A stretch of 64,000 bases of DNA from an uncultured Shewanella sp. (GCF_947491715.1 NZ_CANLKR010000003.1:151011-215010); one strand, 5' to 3'; counted from the stretch's first letter, positions 28,567-37,633 are shown. Numbers and translations are program-made. The notes: generated from the letters alone by a model not told the origin.

Positions 28567-28660
28567 TGCAGCATAAAGGTTTTTTCTCTATTACTTATAC
28601 AGAATAAGTCATAAAGAATAAGTCCATTGAAAGTGTATAAAGTCGACTTTTATGCTGCAG
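28567..28660. repeat. Inverted and direct repeats downstream of nirK
   Basis: TGCAGCATAAA (28567-28577) and its complement TTTATGCTGCA (about 28650-28660) could form a long stem enclosing a second hairpin, ACTTAT-N5-ATAAGT, and two copies of GAATAAGTC. No T run follows. It lies in the 259-base gap before the next gene and may end or process the nirK transcript. Confidence 0.35.
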
Positions 28661-28784
28661 TACTCTGGAAGACAATAAGTTCTCTTACTTTTTTCTAATA
28701 ACTTGGTTCTCAAAGACGTGCTTTTATACATTCAGACCATATGCATGTTGCTGCTTCACGAGCATAAGTTCAAAGGAGTGTCTT

Positions 28785-29669
28785 ATGAAAATAATCTTAT
28801 CTCTTGTTTGGTTAGTTATCTTGTCTCATGTATCTTTTACTGTTTTCGCGCAAACGCCGAAAAAAGATTACGTGCTCTACAGTGCCGTTTATGCTTGGTA
28901 TGGTCAGCTTGATATCGCGGGGATACCTGAACAAGATGTCTTGATAGGAAAAGGCGTCAATGATTTTTCTTATTTACAGACTGAGCAAGGTCTATCTGGT
29001 GCACATCATATTTTAAATATCAATTTGTTGGATGATAATGAGCATCAAATGCAAGTCGAGGTGACACTAGATTACTATTATCAAGTATCTTCACAAGACA
29101 CGGCTTATCAAGGGCAAAGCAGTGCAGCCTTGCCAGCCCGTTATTTAGTGCAACGTTTAATCTTGGAAAAAGATCCTCTAGGAGTGATAGATAGCCACAA
29201 TGTTATCAATGAACTCGATGCTTATCCCTCTCGTTTTATTCCATCAGCTGAGCGTAATCTTATTCGTGGATTACTTTATCAATGGACTGATTTACTCGAT
29301 CATCCTGAAGAGGTGAATGTTCACGCTGCAATTGATGAATGGGTTGATATTAACGCTAATTTTCAAGGGGCAGAACTGAATGTGATTGAACCACATCACT
29401 ATTTTTTCTTGCTTGAGGCTTTAGGACACCGTTTCAGTCGTCGTGAGATCAAGAATGTACGTATCATTCCATTAGAAAATGAAGCATCGACATATCAAGT
29501 TCACTTTGAGTATCAATGGATGGTATTAAACAGTTTTGGTGAGAAAGAGCTCGCACAGATAGGTGTCAGGCTTAAGGTTAAAATTGTCGATAAACGTGCT
29601 GTTATTAAAGAGTATGAAGAAGTGTATTTACCTCCAGTCACGGATCTTGGCGCAGAAATTCGCTGTTAG
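28785..29669 (+). CDS. Secreted protein of unknown function in the nirK group
   Basis: I do not recognise this 294-residue protein. A signal peptide is clear (residues about 1-22, ending VFAQ), so the product is probably periplasmic. There is no membrane segment after it. The mature part has alternating beta-like stretches and a His-containing EPHHYFFLLEALGHRFSRRE near residue 206. It has only one cysteine, the last residue. The start has caaaggagtgtctt in front. Being between nirK and sco on the same strand suggests a role in nitrite reduction or copper insertion, but nothing in the sequence proves that. Confidence 0.6.
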   Translation: MKIILSLVWLVILSHVSFTVFAQTPKKDYVLYSAVYAWYGQLDIAGIPEQDVLIGKGVNDFSYLQTEQGLSGAHHILNINLLDDNEHQMQVEVTLDYYYQVSSQDTAYQGQSSAALPARYLVQRLILEKDPLGVIDSHNVINELDAYPSRFIPSAERNLIRGLLYQWTDLLDHPEEVNVHAAIDEWVDINANFQGAELNVIEPHHYFFLLEALGHRFSRREIKNVRIIPLENEASTYQVHFEYQWMVLNSFGEKELAQIGVRLKVKIVDKRAVIKEYEEVYLPPVTDLGAEIRC

Positions 29670-29717
29670 TTCATAGGATGTATGGATAATTATATTAGGC
29701 AGTAAAGGGAGTGTGAA

Positions 29718-30368
29718 ATGAACAGTTTACAGCTTGTTAATAAGTTCAAGTATATTATTTTACCGGTATTTTTGATTTTTAGTCTGTTGTTTTCCTTTCA
29801 AGGAATGAGTACTGAGAGTATGCCGATATTAAAAGGTATTGGGGGGCCCTTTAGTTTAAAAAGTTCTCAAGGAACAGTGGTGTCATTATCTGATTTCAAA
29901 GGAAAAGTCGTGATGATGTTTTTTGGCTATACCAATTGCGCCGATGTCTGTCCAACAACCATGGCCCATATCAGTCAATTAATGGATCAATTATCCCCTG
30001 ATATTCGCCGGCAAGTTCAAGTGTTGTTCATTAGTATCGATAGTGACTTTGATACGCCAAAGCACCTTAATCAATATTTAAGCTACTTTGATCCCAGTTT
30101 TATTGGATTGGTGGATGAACGTGAGAAAATTGATGAGGTCGCTTTATTATATCAAGCTGAATATACCAAGTTGGCTAATGAGAAAGTGACGACTGAATAT
30201 AAAAAGTTGAGTCTGGCTCCTCAGGAAGAGGAAAAAAATCAAAGGGGTTATTTATATTCCCATAGCGCTAAAATTTTTGTACTTGATGGTAAGGCACGTG
30301 TGAGAGGTTTTTTTTACATGGGGACGGCGATTGATGACATGAAGTTGCAAATTGAAAGCTTGCTTTAA
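29718..30368 (+). CDS. Sco1/SenC/PrrC family copper chaperone
   Basis: Sco proteins are membrane-anchored thioredoxin-fold proteins that bring copper to, or reduce, copper sites of cytochrome oxidases and other periplasmic enzymes. The 216-residue product has an N-terminal membrane anchor (about residues 11-30), a thioredoxin-like core starting at GGPFSLKSSQG, the copper-binding CADVC motif in GYTNCADVCPTTMAH (about residues 73-81), and the distal histidine in YLYSHSAKIF. All ligands are present. With PCuAC just downstream and nirK upstream, copper loading of NirK is a reasonable inference. Confidence 0.9.
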   Translation: MNSLQLVNKFKYIILPVFLIFSLLFSFQGMSTESMPILKGIGGPFSLKSSQGTVVSLSDFKGKVVMMFFGYTNCADVCPTTMAHISQLMDQLSPDIRRQVQVLFISIDSDFDTPKHLNQYLSYFDPSFIGLVDEREKIDEVALLYQAEYTKLANEKVTTEYKKLSLAPQEEEKNQRGYLYSHSAKIFVLDGKARVRGFFYMGTAIDDMKLQIESLL

Positions 30369-30414
30369 TGTTATTAAAGAAATTAAAAAATTGATCCGTT
30401 AAAGGGATATGAAT

Positions 30415-30873
30415 ATGAGAAACATTATTTTTAGTGTGCTTATTGTTGTCTGTGGCCTTGCTCAAGGCAGTGAATTAATGATCAGTTCGGCTTGGATCCG
30501 AGCCATGCCGATGACGTCACGTGTCGTGCCTATTTATTTAACGATAGATAATCCGACATCAGAACAACAAAAATTGATCAGTATAACAGCGATGCGGGGG
30601 GAGGTTGAGATCCATCAAACCCTGAAACATCATGGAGTGATGTCTATGAGTCCCGTGGATGAAATTATTATTGCACCGCACTCACAAGTTAAACTGGCAC
30701 CGGGAGGATTTCATGGCATGATGTCTCATTTTAATCAAGGTGTCCCCGCTTTAGGTGATAAAGTGGCGCTTATATTGACGTTTTCAAATGGAGAGAAACA
30801 GCAAATTGAGGCCACGGTTAATAAACAGTTATCGGTGAGTTCAGCACACAAAGCGCATTCAATGACACCATAA
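30415..30873 (+). CDS. PCuAC family periplasmic copper chaperone
   Basis: The 152-residue product has a short signal peptide (residues about 1-18, CGLAQGS) and the copper(I)-binding pattern of PCuAC proteins (DUF461): VEIHQTLKHHGVMSM in the middle and PGGFHGMMS later, giving the H-x10-M-x21-H-x-M arrangement. These proteins hand copper to cytochrome oxidase or, with Sco, to other cuproenzymes. The ATG at 30415 has better spacing to aaaggga than the one at 30409. It follows sco by 46 bases. Confidence 0.9.
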   Translation: MRNIIFSVLIVVCGLAQGSELMISSAWIRAMPMTSRVVPIYLTIDNPTSEQQKLISITAMRGEVEIHQTLKHHGVMSMSPVDEIIIAPHSQVKLAPGGFHGMMSHFNQGVPALGDKVALILTFSNGEKQQIEATVNKQLSVSSAHKAHSMTP

Positions 30874-31009
30874 AAGAAGAGAACTGAGGTCAGGTCATTC
30901 GATTTTGTAAAGCTAAGCTGTGTAAACCAATGAAGCTGAATGAAGCAAGCTGGCCAATGTCATGTGTTTGTTTGAAATTTCTGCCTGAAAATACTGATAG
31001 GAGGTGAGT

Positions 31010-31747
31010 ATGATCACTAATAACCATGTTAAAGCGAGTATGGCTCAGCATCACCTTTTTGCTTCACTTGAATGTGAGGAATTGAATGCAATATTAAAGC
31101 CATCAAGTTACTTGTCATTTGTTGAACAGACGCCCATTTTTTATCAAGGGGACATAGCACGGCGGTTCTACCTTGTTATGGAAGGCCATTTACAGCTATA
31201 CCGTACCAACCTTCAGGGGCAAGAGAAGGTGATTGAAATTGTTAGGCAAGGGCAAACATTTGCCGAAGCGTTGATGTTTGATAAGTGTGCTCGATATCCT
31301 GTATCGGCAAAGTCAATTTCTGCTTGTGAACTGATAAGTGTTGACAGTGAAGTGTATCTGAAAATATTAAAAAACAACGCTACAGCATGTTTTGCTATTA
31401 TGGCTAATATGAGCAAAAGGCTCAGGAAACACTTGAATGAAGTGGAGGTTTTATCATTAGAAAATGCTCAAAATCGATTTTTATTGTTTTTACAGGCTAA
31501 TGTACATCAAAATGGAGAAAAGCAATGGCACCAAGATGAACTCGATGGTGAAGGTATTATTAAGTTGGATATACCTAAACAAATGTTGGCGTCACGTTTA
31601 TCCATACAGCCTGAAACATTTTCGCGTTTGATTAAAAAAATGATACAAGAAGGGCTTATTTGGGTAAAAGGCGATAAGATCCATATTCCTTCTTTGAATC
31701 AACTTTATGTGTCTTCAGAGTCGCTTTTTTCAAAGGCTAGAGAGTAA
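31010..31747 (+). CDS. Crp/Fnr family regulator, DNR-like
   Basis: The 245-residue protein has an N-terminal cyclic-nucleotide-binding-type beta-roll (about residues 15-125, FYLVMEGHLQLYRTN and GQTFAEALMF), a dimer helix and a C-terminal Crp-type helix-turn-helix (about 175-220, IPKQMLASRLSIQPETFSRLIKKM). The N-terminal cysteine cluster that holds the FNR iron-sulphur centre is missing, which favours the DNR/NnrR class, heme-based NO sensors of denitrifiers. The ATG at 31010 follows taggagg directly. A matching FNR/DNR box lies upstream of nirK. Confidence 0.85.
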   Translation: MITNNHVKASMAQHHLFASLECEELNAILKPSSYLSFVEQTPIFYQGDIARRFYLVMEGHLQLYRTNLQGQEKVIEIVRQGQTFAEALMFDKCARYPVSAKSISACELISVDSEVYLKILKNNATACFAIMANMSKRLRKHLNEVEVLSLENAQNRFLLFLQANVHQNGEKQWHQDELDGEGIIKLDIPKQMLASRLSIQPETFSRLIKKMIQEGLIWVKGDKIHIPSLNQLYVSSESLFSKARE

Positions 31748-31895
31748 TATCCTTTGAAGAAGACGGTTAATATCACATAAAGAGAATAAAGTTGACTGCG
31801 GGGCAGGTGTTGCTCTTTCACATGCAGAGCCAAATCATCGAATAAGGTCGTTAAGAGTATACTTTAAATGTGAATTTTTCATTTGTCATTCTTTC

Positions 31896-31928
31896 CTCCT
31901 AAGCTGCAGGATACGTACAGCTTAGGAG
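31896..31928. repeat. 11-base perfect inverted repeat between convergent genes
   Basis: CTCCTAAGCTG (31896-31906) and CAGCTTAGGAG (31918-31928) flank an 11-base loop. It is between the convergent regulator and GH18-like genes and lacks a T run. It may act as a bidirectional transcription end. Confidence 0.45.
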
Positions 31929-32026
31929 CGGATGAACTTTTCTTAAGTCATCAAAGTCAATGACATTTCGTTTAGTGCTTGATACTGCACTATTGATTAA
32001 ACTGTTACATGGTTTGATTAGTCATC

Positions 32027-34633
32027 TTATTCGAGACCATTTTGAAATCCGTCGATAAAGTTATAAATTAATGCCTCCTTTCTTTGATTGGGATCGGCGA
32101 TATTTAATTCACCACTCATTAGCCAAATCAGGGCGCCCCCCAGTCCTCTTTGAGCGGAATAGGCGCCATAAGATTTAGCGACATTTGCAGATGCATAAGA
32201 AATAAAATTGTGCTGGAAGTGATTATACTGGGTATTATCTTTACTCCAGAAGCTGCTTACATCTAATGCGGTAATTTCCTCTCCGTTAGCATTGGTACCA
32301 AATATGGGTAAGGCTGTATTAGGAGTAAAGGCTGATGCCTGATAAGCGCTGGTGGCGATATTAAACGTGAGTTGGGCAATGGGATCAAAATATATCCAGT
32401 CTGTTACCTCCCAAAGTGGGGTTAAATTTGATGCATACTCCGGACTTGTCATATTTAAATGAATGTAGTTATATGAATATAAGCCGTCACAATTGTCACC
32501 TAAGTTATTTATATTGATAGTGCATTTTAAGTTATCTTGATCGCCGGGCAACACATTGGCGTATTGAATGCTGTTAAACAGGCCATTATTTGAAACGAGT
32601 CTTGTAAGATCTGAGGCATTATCAGCTTCACCTATTCCCGTATAAGCCCGCGCATAAGCAGGCAGACCGATTTGCACCAGACTACGTTGAATATTATCCA
32701 ATTTGTTCCAGTATGGCGCGGCGCCATCATGACCGTTAATATATTGTGTTACTGCATTGACGGACAAATCATAACTGATATTATCGATAGGATCGGTATA
32801 TTTGTTGAATGGATTGATTGCTTCAGAGTTATCGGGTTGAGGGAATAAGGTGGTGTTGAAACCGGTAAAGTAATCCCCTTGACTAAAATCTGCAGCGCTG
32901 TGGTACCCATAGGTCATAAAATTGAGATGGCTTAAACCTTGATCAAACCAAGAATCAATAAAGTTAAAGCCTGAAGTTTGACCTAAGCTATCATTCCCCA
33001 TGAGATACATAATCATATCAGGAAATGCTGGTAGGCTGATAGACACTTTTAATCCTGTTTGATTAATAATTTCAGTAATTAAATTTCGGCCATTATCATT
33101 ACTGATATTATTATTATCTTTGTTTCTTGCTAAAGCCTGAAATAACAGGTTATCGGTCCAAATATCAGTAGAATAAAATTCAATGTTTAAATTGATTCCA
33201 TCTAGACCATGTAAAGAGAGGTTTTTTAATCCATTGATAAAGTGGATAATATTTTGTTCGCTAATATTAGTGTTATCTTCTGACACAAGATAATACATGA
33301 TGTCTTTAAAGCTCTCTCCACCGATTGTTGCCCATTTTTCCAGTGTGCCTTCATTATTTTGTAAGTTAATGAATGCAGAAAAAGAGCCATAACAGACCTC
33401 ATCTTCACAGTTACTTCCATTAATGACAATGTCATTGCAAATAGGGTGACCAAGACTATCACTATGACACATGTTATCAACCATAAAATCGTCATTTGAT
33501 AAGTCAGTCCAAGGGTCATTAAATACAGCGTAGCCGTTATTTGTGGGTTTTAAGAAGGCATAGGATACGGCATCAATAAGCTCTATGAGTGCTGTAAAAT
33601 GGTGGTTATTGGTAAAACCGTTGTGGGTGTCGCTTGTTGTTTCGATTGCTTTATCGCAGGCTGGATAGCCTATATCCGCACCGAGATTAGATGCTTTGGT
33701 TTTAATTCCAGGCATATTATATGAGGCTTGTGGAATGAAATTTCCTGTAATATCAAAGATATTAGTCACATATTTACTTCCGCAATTCCCATCTTCTTTG
33801 GCGGCATTTGAATTTGCTTCCTCAATAGTCGTATTCCTATTGTTATATCCTGAATAGTTAGGCCAAAAGGCCAACGTGTAGGGTTCTTTATTGGTAATGG
33901 GATAGACGGCATAGCTAATATCGTTAATGCCCTGAGTATAACGATTGTTAATGTCACCTGAGAGTGTGAAACTAAGGTGCCCCATTTTTGTTTTTGCGAC
34001 TGTGCTGCTACTGACAGTAATCGTACATTTGTCTGTTAATGCTTTTATCACACAGGTATTACTATCGCTAAACGTTAACAATTCATAGGTATCCAAGGCC
34101 GTTATGGTAAGTGGATAGCTTTGGGTTTCACTGGTTATGATGGTTAACTCAGCTGTTTGAGCCGAAGCTAAATCTGAGGGGGATAACGAGGCGCTGATGA
34201 GGTTAGAACTGTTATGCGAAATGGTATAGTTTAATTTTTCTATGTTTGAGCTATCGCTAGTTGTGAAAGTAATATTGCCCGTAATATTGCTATCTGTACT
34301 ATTGGGCGACGCAATAACATGCATGCTGCACTGTTTTTTTGCCATATTTAGAAGACAATGAGGTTTTAATTCATTGTTCAAAAAAATCAGATTTCCTCCT
34401 GAGTCAATGGGAGTAACGGAAACGCTAGTGTCCAAAGATGTAGCAGCTGTAATGGTTAATTGAGATACCGTTGAACCATCAGCAGTAAATAATGCGGGAG
34501 TCAGCGAGCTACTGAGTAAATATGATGTCTCATGTGTGCTCCCTTTTTGTTTTACTTCACCATTACAGGCAATTAATAGGAAGAATAAAACGAGGAAAAT
34601 GAAGCGGTATTGTTTGTTGAAAAAAGTGGTCAT
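32027..34633 (-). CDS. GH18-like lipoprotein with altered catalytic motif
   Basis: The 868-residue product is a predicted lipoprotein (LLIAC, lipid cysteine at residue 23). Two tandem beta-sandwich-like segments (about residues 35-245) precede a GH18-type barrel (about 255-860). Its landmarks are GLDGINLNIEF near 478-485 (the DxxDxDxE strand), LNFMTYGYHS (the MxYD strand), VQIGLPAYARAY, and a C-terminal GGALIWLMSGEL. Chitinases need D-x-x-D-x-D-x-E; here it is D478, N481, N483, E485, and the MTYD aspartate is G. The proton donor glutamate remains, but substrate positioning residues are changed, so it may be a weak enzyme or a sugar-binding protein. Confidence 0.75.
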   Translation of the reverse strand: MTTFFNKQYRFIFLVLFFLLIACNGEVKQKGSTHETSYLLSSSLTPALFTADGSTVSQLTITAATSLDTSVSVTPIDSGGNLIFLNNELKPHCLLNMAKKQCSMHVIASPNSTDSNITGNITFTTSDSSNIEKLNYTISHNSSNLISASLSPSDLASAQTAELTIITSETQSYPLTITALDTYELLTFSDSNTCVIKALTDKCTITVSSSTVAKTKMGHLSFTLSGDINNRYTQGINDISYAVYPITNKEPYTLAFWPNYSGYNNRNTTIEEANSNAAKEDGNCGSKYVTNIFDITGNFIPQASYNMPGIKTKASNLGADIGYPACDKAIETTSDTHNGFTNNHHFTALIELIDAVSYAFLKPTNNGYAVFNDPWTDLSNDDFMVDNMCHSDSLGHPICNDIVINGSNCEDEVCYGSFSAFINLQNNEGTLEKWATIGGESFKDIMYYLVSEDNTNISEQNIIHFINGLKNLSLHGLDGINLNIEFYSTDIWTDNLLFQALARNKDNNNISNDNGRNLITEIINQTGLKVSISLPAFPDMIMYLMGNDSLGQTSGFNFIDSWFDQGLSHLNFMTYGYHSAADFSQGDYFTGFNTTLFPQPDNSEAINPFNKYTDPIDNISYDLSVNAVTQYINGHDGAAPYWNKLDNIQRSLVQIGLPAYARAYTGIGEADNASDLTRLVSNNGLFNSIQYANVLPGDQDNLKCTININNLGDNCDGLYSYNYIHLNMTSPEYASNLTPLWEVTDWIYFDPIAQLTFNIATSAYQASAFTPNTALPIFGTNANGEEITALDVSSFWSKDNTQYNHFQHNFISYASANVAKSYGAYSAQRGLGGALIWLMSGELNIADPNQRKEALIYNFIDGFQNGLE

Positions 34634-35314
34634 TTGAGGTGATGCTCCTTTTATGAATTGGCTGGCATTGTTCCCATATACGATTTACAAAATGAACTAA
34701 CTGAATTAAGGATAGAATGTATAAAGCTAAACGTGCTTTTTGATTTTAGTGTGTGAGATATACTTCATTATTTAGGTAGGTACACATATCTTAAGAAGGC
34801 TTCAATGGACAACTAAGGTTAATTATAATGCAGATGTTCTATGAGCTATTGTCTAGGGTTGAAAATTAAGGAGTGAACCTAGGTATTGGATGCTCTCATT
34901 AAATATTTCTCAATGAGAGAAACATATTTGAATACATTTTGTTTTATTTTGTAACTTGTTTTCTTTAGTTGGCGGTTTGGAACCAGCAGATATAGTGATT
35001 TAACTATTTAAAAAAATAGGGGTATTGTGATACTGACTATTTATATTCTGTTGTTTATATTTGTATGGTATTTTGTTTTTTATGTTTGTATTTATATTTT
35101 TTAATGTTTAACCTAATGTGGTTGCTGTAACATTTGTTTAAATTTTTATTGCAGGCCTTGAAGGGTTTTAATCTTTAAAAACATAAGGTTAATTGGTTTT
35201 GTTGGTATTTTATTTAAAAGTAATCAAACTAATAAGTATAATTTATATGTTTATAGTTTGTATGCATATAATGTAAGGTAATAATAATTAAATATATAAT
35301 AAAAAGAGGATGAT
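34634..35314. other. 681-base AT-rich non-coding stretch
   Basis: No supportable gene is present. An inverted repeat CTCTCATT/AATGAGAG lies at 34893-34919. From about 34980 to 35300 the sequence is strongly AT-rich, richer than its neighbours, and ends with the ribosome site of the next gene. It holds at least the promoters of the two divergent flanking genes. Confidence 0.5.
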
Positions 35315-35923
35315 ATGGGGGATATTGTTAAGGAAAAAATGTATGGTGGCTACTTTGTTTTAAAAAGTAATTACTGGGAAATTTTTGGAAATGAATACAA
35401 GTCGGTCGTTGGTAGTGAACAAAAAATTAATTTAGGCTCGTTAACGGATATCAAAATTGTTGCTTCCTTTGAGTTTAATTTAGGTCCGAGGGTGGAAACG
35501 TCAATTTGGCATAATGTATATACACTAAAAAATTGGAAATTTATTGCTCAAGAAGAGGAGTTTAAGGGCGAAGTTAAGGCGATTGTGGCAAATAAGTTTG
35601 AGGCAATCGCCGAAGATAGCAGTGTCAAAGCATCTGAGCTTCAAGCGATGTTGGATTATATGCGGCTTATTACTCAGCAAATTGAAGCGGTTAATAATAG
35701 AGTAACAACAGTGAATAGTGACTTAAAGTCTTCAATCACGGAAGTTAAAGCGGGAGTGACAGAAATTCAACAAAGAGTGACCGTCGTAGATGAAGTATCA
35801 GCAAAATTACAAAAGGTGGAAGTTGCTGTTAATGATTGTGAAACGAAAATATCTAATAATATTATTGATATTGCTTTAAATACGCTTAGTTTACAAGATA
35901 ATGATTTGACAGTGATGAGTTAA
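35315..35923 (+). CDS. Coiled-coil orphan protein
   Basis: I do not recognise this 202-residue protein with confidence. It has no signal peptide. The first ~75 residues are beta-like, with glycine-rich turns (MYGGYFVLKSNYWEIFGNEY, NLGPRVE). Residues about 80-190 form a predicted coiled coil with repeated VNNRVTTVNSDLKSSITEVK-type heptads. The beginning is reminiscent of small proteins encoded near VgrG or phage-tail-like loci, but none of those genes is in the window, so this is only an impression. The ATG is preceded by aagaggatgat. Confidence 0.5.
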   Translation: MGDIVKEKMYGGYFVLKSNYWEIFGNEYKSVVGSEQKINLGSLTDIKIVASFEFNLGPRVETSIWHNVYTLKNWKFIAQEEEFKGEVKAIVANKFEAIAEDSSVKASELQAMLDYMRLITQQIEAVNNRVTTVNSDLKSSITEVKAGVTEIQQRVTVVDEVSAKLQKVEVAVNDCETKISNNIIDIALNTLSLQDNDLTVMS

Positions 35924-35936
35924 ATTCATCACTGTC
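35908..35936. terminator. Hairpin between convergent genes
   Basis: GACAGTGATGA (35908-35918) and TCATCACTGTC (35926-35936) are perfectly complementary with a seven-base loop that overlaps the stop codon of the coiled-coil gene. No T run follows. It probably marks the shared transcript end. Confidence 0.5.
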
Positions 35937-35946
35937 ACTGGGCTGA

Positions 35947-36798
35947 TTAAGTGTATTCTTTTACATAATGGATAGGCTGACTGGTAGAAATTGAAGAATG
36001 ATTGCCTGCGATGTCATAGCTTGTCAGTGTTGCTGTGACTCGTTTTGCTGCGAGGATGTCTTGATAGTCAATATCAAGGTAAAAGTGACCTTGCTTGGTG
36101 ATTCTTGTTAGATATTGATGATGATTAACAGTAATAATGACTTTATCATCTTCAGAGAATTGATATTTGGCTATGCCTTTTACTGTGATTTTATGATGTT
36201 TTAATTTTGAGGGGGGCTGCTTGTTAATATGAATGGGGTATAACATCAGATCAATATAAGGGCCGACCAGCATGACGTTGTATTGTTTGACTTTACTGGT
36301 GCAAAAGATATTATTTTGTTTATCTTCAATGCTATAGCGGGCGATAACATGATCACTTTCTGCTAGGACAAAGCCTGGAATATCGACATTGAAATCGCCA
36401 TTATGGTCTAAGTGGGTATTGTATTGATTGTCCTTAATATAAATACTTATTTTTCCATTAGGATTAATCTCTCCTTCAACATTTCCAGAGACGTTAATAT
36501 CTTTTGATGCGTCAATAATATTAATGATATTGTTCGTTGTAATGTCATGAATGGTTAATTCTGTGTTGGCAGTGGTGTTCAGCCGCTCATGCTGTGTTTT
36601 TATTCTTTTATGACAAAGCTCATGCCCATTATTCAAGGTTAATGAAAAAATAGAATCTTGATTATATAAGAGCATTTCACCTTCATTGATATAATCGGTT
36701 TCATGCAGAGATAAAGTCTTTCCGTGATGATCTTTCACTTTTAATAACCCAGAAACTGACTTAACAATTGCACTATGTGGGGTAATATAGATACTCAT
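35947..36798 (-). CDS. Short protein with adhesin-type retention module and two Ig-like domains
   Basis: The 283-residue product resembles only the first few hundred residues of a giant LapA/BapA-type RTX adhesin. Residues 1-60 (AIVKSVSGLLKVKDHHGK, then INEGEMLLYNQDS) look like the N-terminal retention module. Two Ig-like units follow (about 95-165, with VSGNVEGEINPNGKISIYI and HNGDFNVDIPG; about 205-275, with a comparable pattern ending YDIAGNHSS). There is no signal peptide, RTX repeat or C-terminal type I secretion signal. It may be a remnant, an intracellular or anchoring partner, or a protein with its own role. Confidence 0.55.
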   Translation of the reverse strand: MSIYITPHSAIVKSVSGLLKVKDHHGKTLSLHETDYINEGEMLLYNQDSIFSLTLNNGHELCHKRIKTQHERLNTTANTELTIHDITTNNIINIIDASKDINVSGNVEGEINPNGKISIYIKDNQYNTHLDHNGDFNVDIPGFVLAESDHVIARYSIEDKQNNIFCTSKVKQYNVMLVGPYIDLMLYPIHINKQPPSKLKHHKITVKGIAKYQFSEDDKVIITVNHHQYLTRITKQGHFYLDIDYQDILAAKRVTATLTSYDIAGNHSSISTSQPIHYVKEYT

Positions 36799-36980
36799 AT
36801 CTCAATATTCTCTTAATTTTGGACTTTGTAAATAGCTGGACTTTCTATTAATGAATGGCTTTCTACAAGTCACAAGGTAAATAAAAAGTGTCAATATGTT
36901 TAGAATGTCAGTAAGGATAGTTGGATTTTAATGATAAAAAAACCTTTCATTTGTAGCGAAATATGTCAATTGTACCTATT

Positions 36981-37005
36981 CAGTTTAGGTTCAGTTTAGG
37001 TTCAG
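36981..37005. repeat. 11-base direct repeats, TTTAGG-N5-TTTAGG
   Basis: CAGTTTAGGTT occurs twice in tandem (36981-36991, 36992-37002) and a third partial copy follows. Hexamers repeated with one-helical-turn spacing are the usual form of OmpR/PhoB-family response regulator sites. It is about 185 bases upstream of the mini retention-module gene. Confidence 0.4.
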
Positions 37006-37083
37006 ATGAGCGTGAAAGTCTTCGTTCAATTAGCATGAGTAAGAGTGACCAAATAATGGAAGAACGCGGTTCAATAGTTCTGT

Positions 37084-37527
37084 TCATTCATCTGGGAGCA
37101 ATAATTTTTGAATAGTGATTATTTCGCTCGAATTCCCAATGAGATCGGCTAAAGTAAAAGTGTCTAACGTGTTATAAAAACTGTCTTGTGCTTTAGCAAA
37201 CATCGATTTGAGCTGACAAGCGGGAGTGATCACACAATGATTATCATTACCGAAACATTCCACTAAGGTACTTTTACTTTCTGTTTGTCGTACCAGCTGC
37301 CCAATATTGATATCCACGGGGCGACGGTTGAGTTTAATACCCCCATTTTTACCGCGTGTGGCCAGTATATAACCTTTGATATTGAGATCTTGTACGATTT
37401 TCATTAAATGATTCTTAGAGATGTCATAACTATTGGCAATGTCTTTTATTGTCGATAACTCATTATTATTAACGGCTAAATAAATCAGTACTCGCAATGA
37501 ATAATCAGTATAACGGGTGATTTGCAC
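37084..37527 (-). CDS. nsrR: NO-sensing Rrf2-family repressor NsrR
   Basis: NsrR is an iron-sulphur repressor that releases DNA when its cluster reacts with nitric oxide. The 147-residue protein has the Rrf2 winged helix at the N-terminus (MQITRYTDYSLRVLIYLA, SKNHLMKIVQDL, RGKNGGIKL) and three cysteines in ECFGNDNHCVITPACQLK that serve as cluster ligands, spaced as in E. coli NsrR. It is divergent from ric and norZ, with two NsrR-type boxes in between, so local NO-dependent control of these genes is well supported. Confidence 0.93.
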   Translation of the reverse strand: MQITRYTDYSLRVLIYLAVNNNELSTIKDIANSYDISKNHLMKIVQDLNIKGYILATRGKNGGIKLNRRPVDINIGQLVRQTESKSTLVECFGNDNHCVITPACQLKSMFAKAQDSFYNTLDTFTLADLIGNSSEIITIQKLLLPDE

Positions 37528-37609
37528 AGTATGAACTCCTTATTGATTATTACATTGGAGAATGGCTTCAGCCATTTGAAATCTAATTTTAGATCGAGAT
37601 CACATTTAT

Positions 37610-37632
37610 AAGATGCTTATAGTTTACATCTT
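37610..37632. promoter_or_regulatory. NsrR-type box 1
   Basis: The 23-base site has arms AAGATGCTTAT and GTTTACATCTT around one central base. This matches the 11-1-11 layout of the NsrR site (AAGATG...CATCTT). It is 83 bases upstream of the nsrR start and 112 bases before ric. Confidence 0.75.
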
Positions 37633-37633
37633 A

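Noticed and set aside
34634..35314. Possible small RNA or attachment site in the AT-rich gap
   Set aside because: No promoter-terminator pair, tRNA end or direct repeat of attachment type could be identified by eye.
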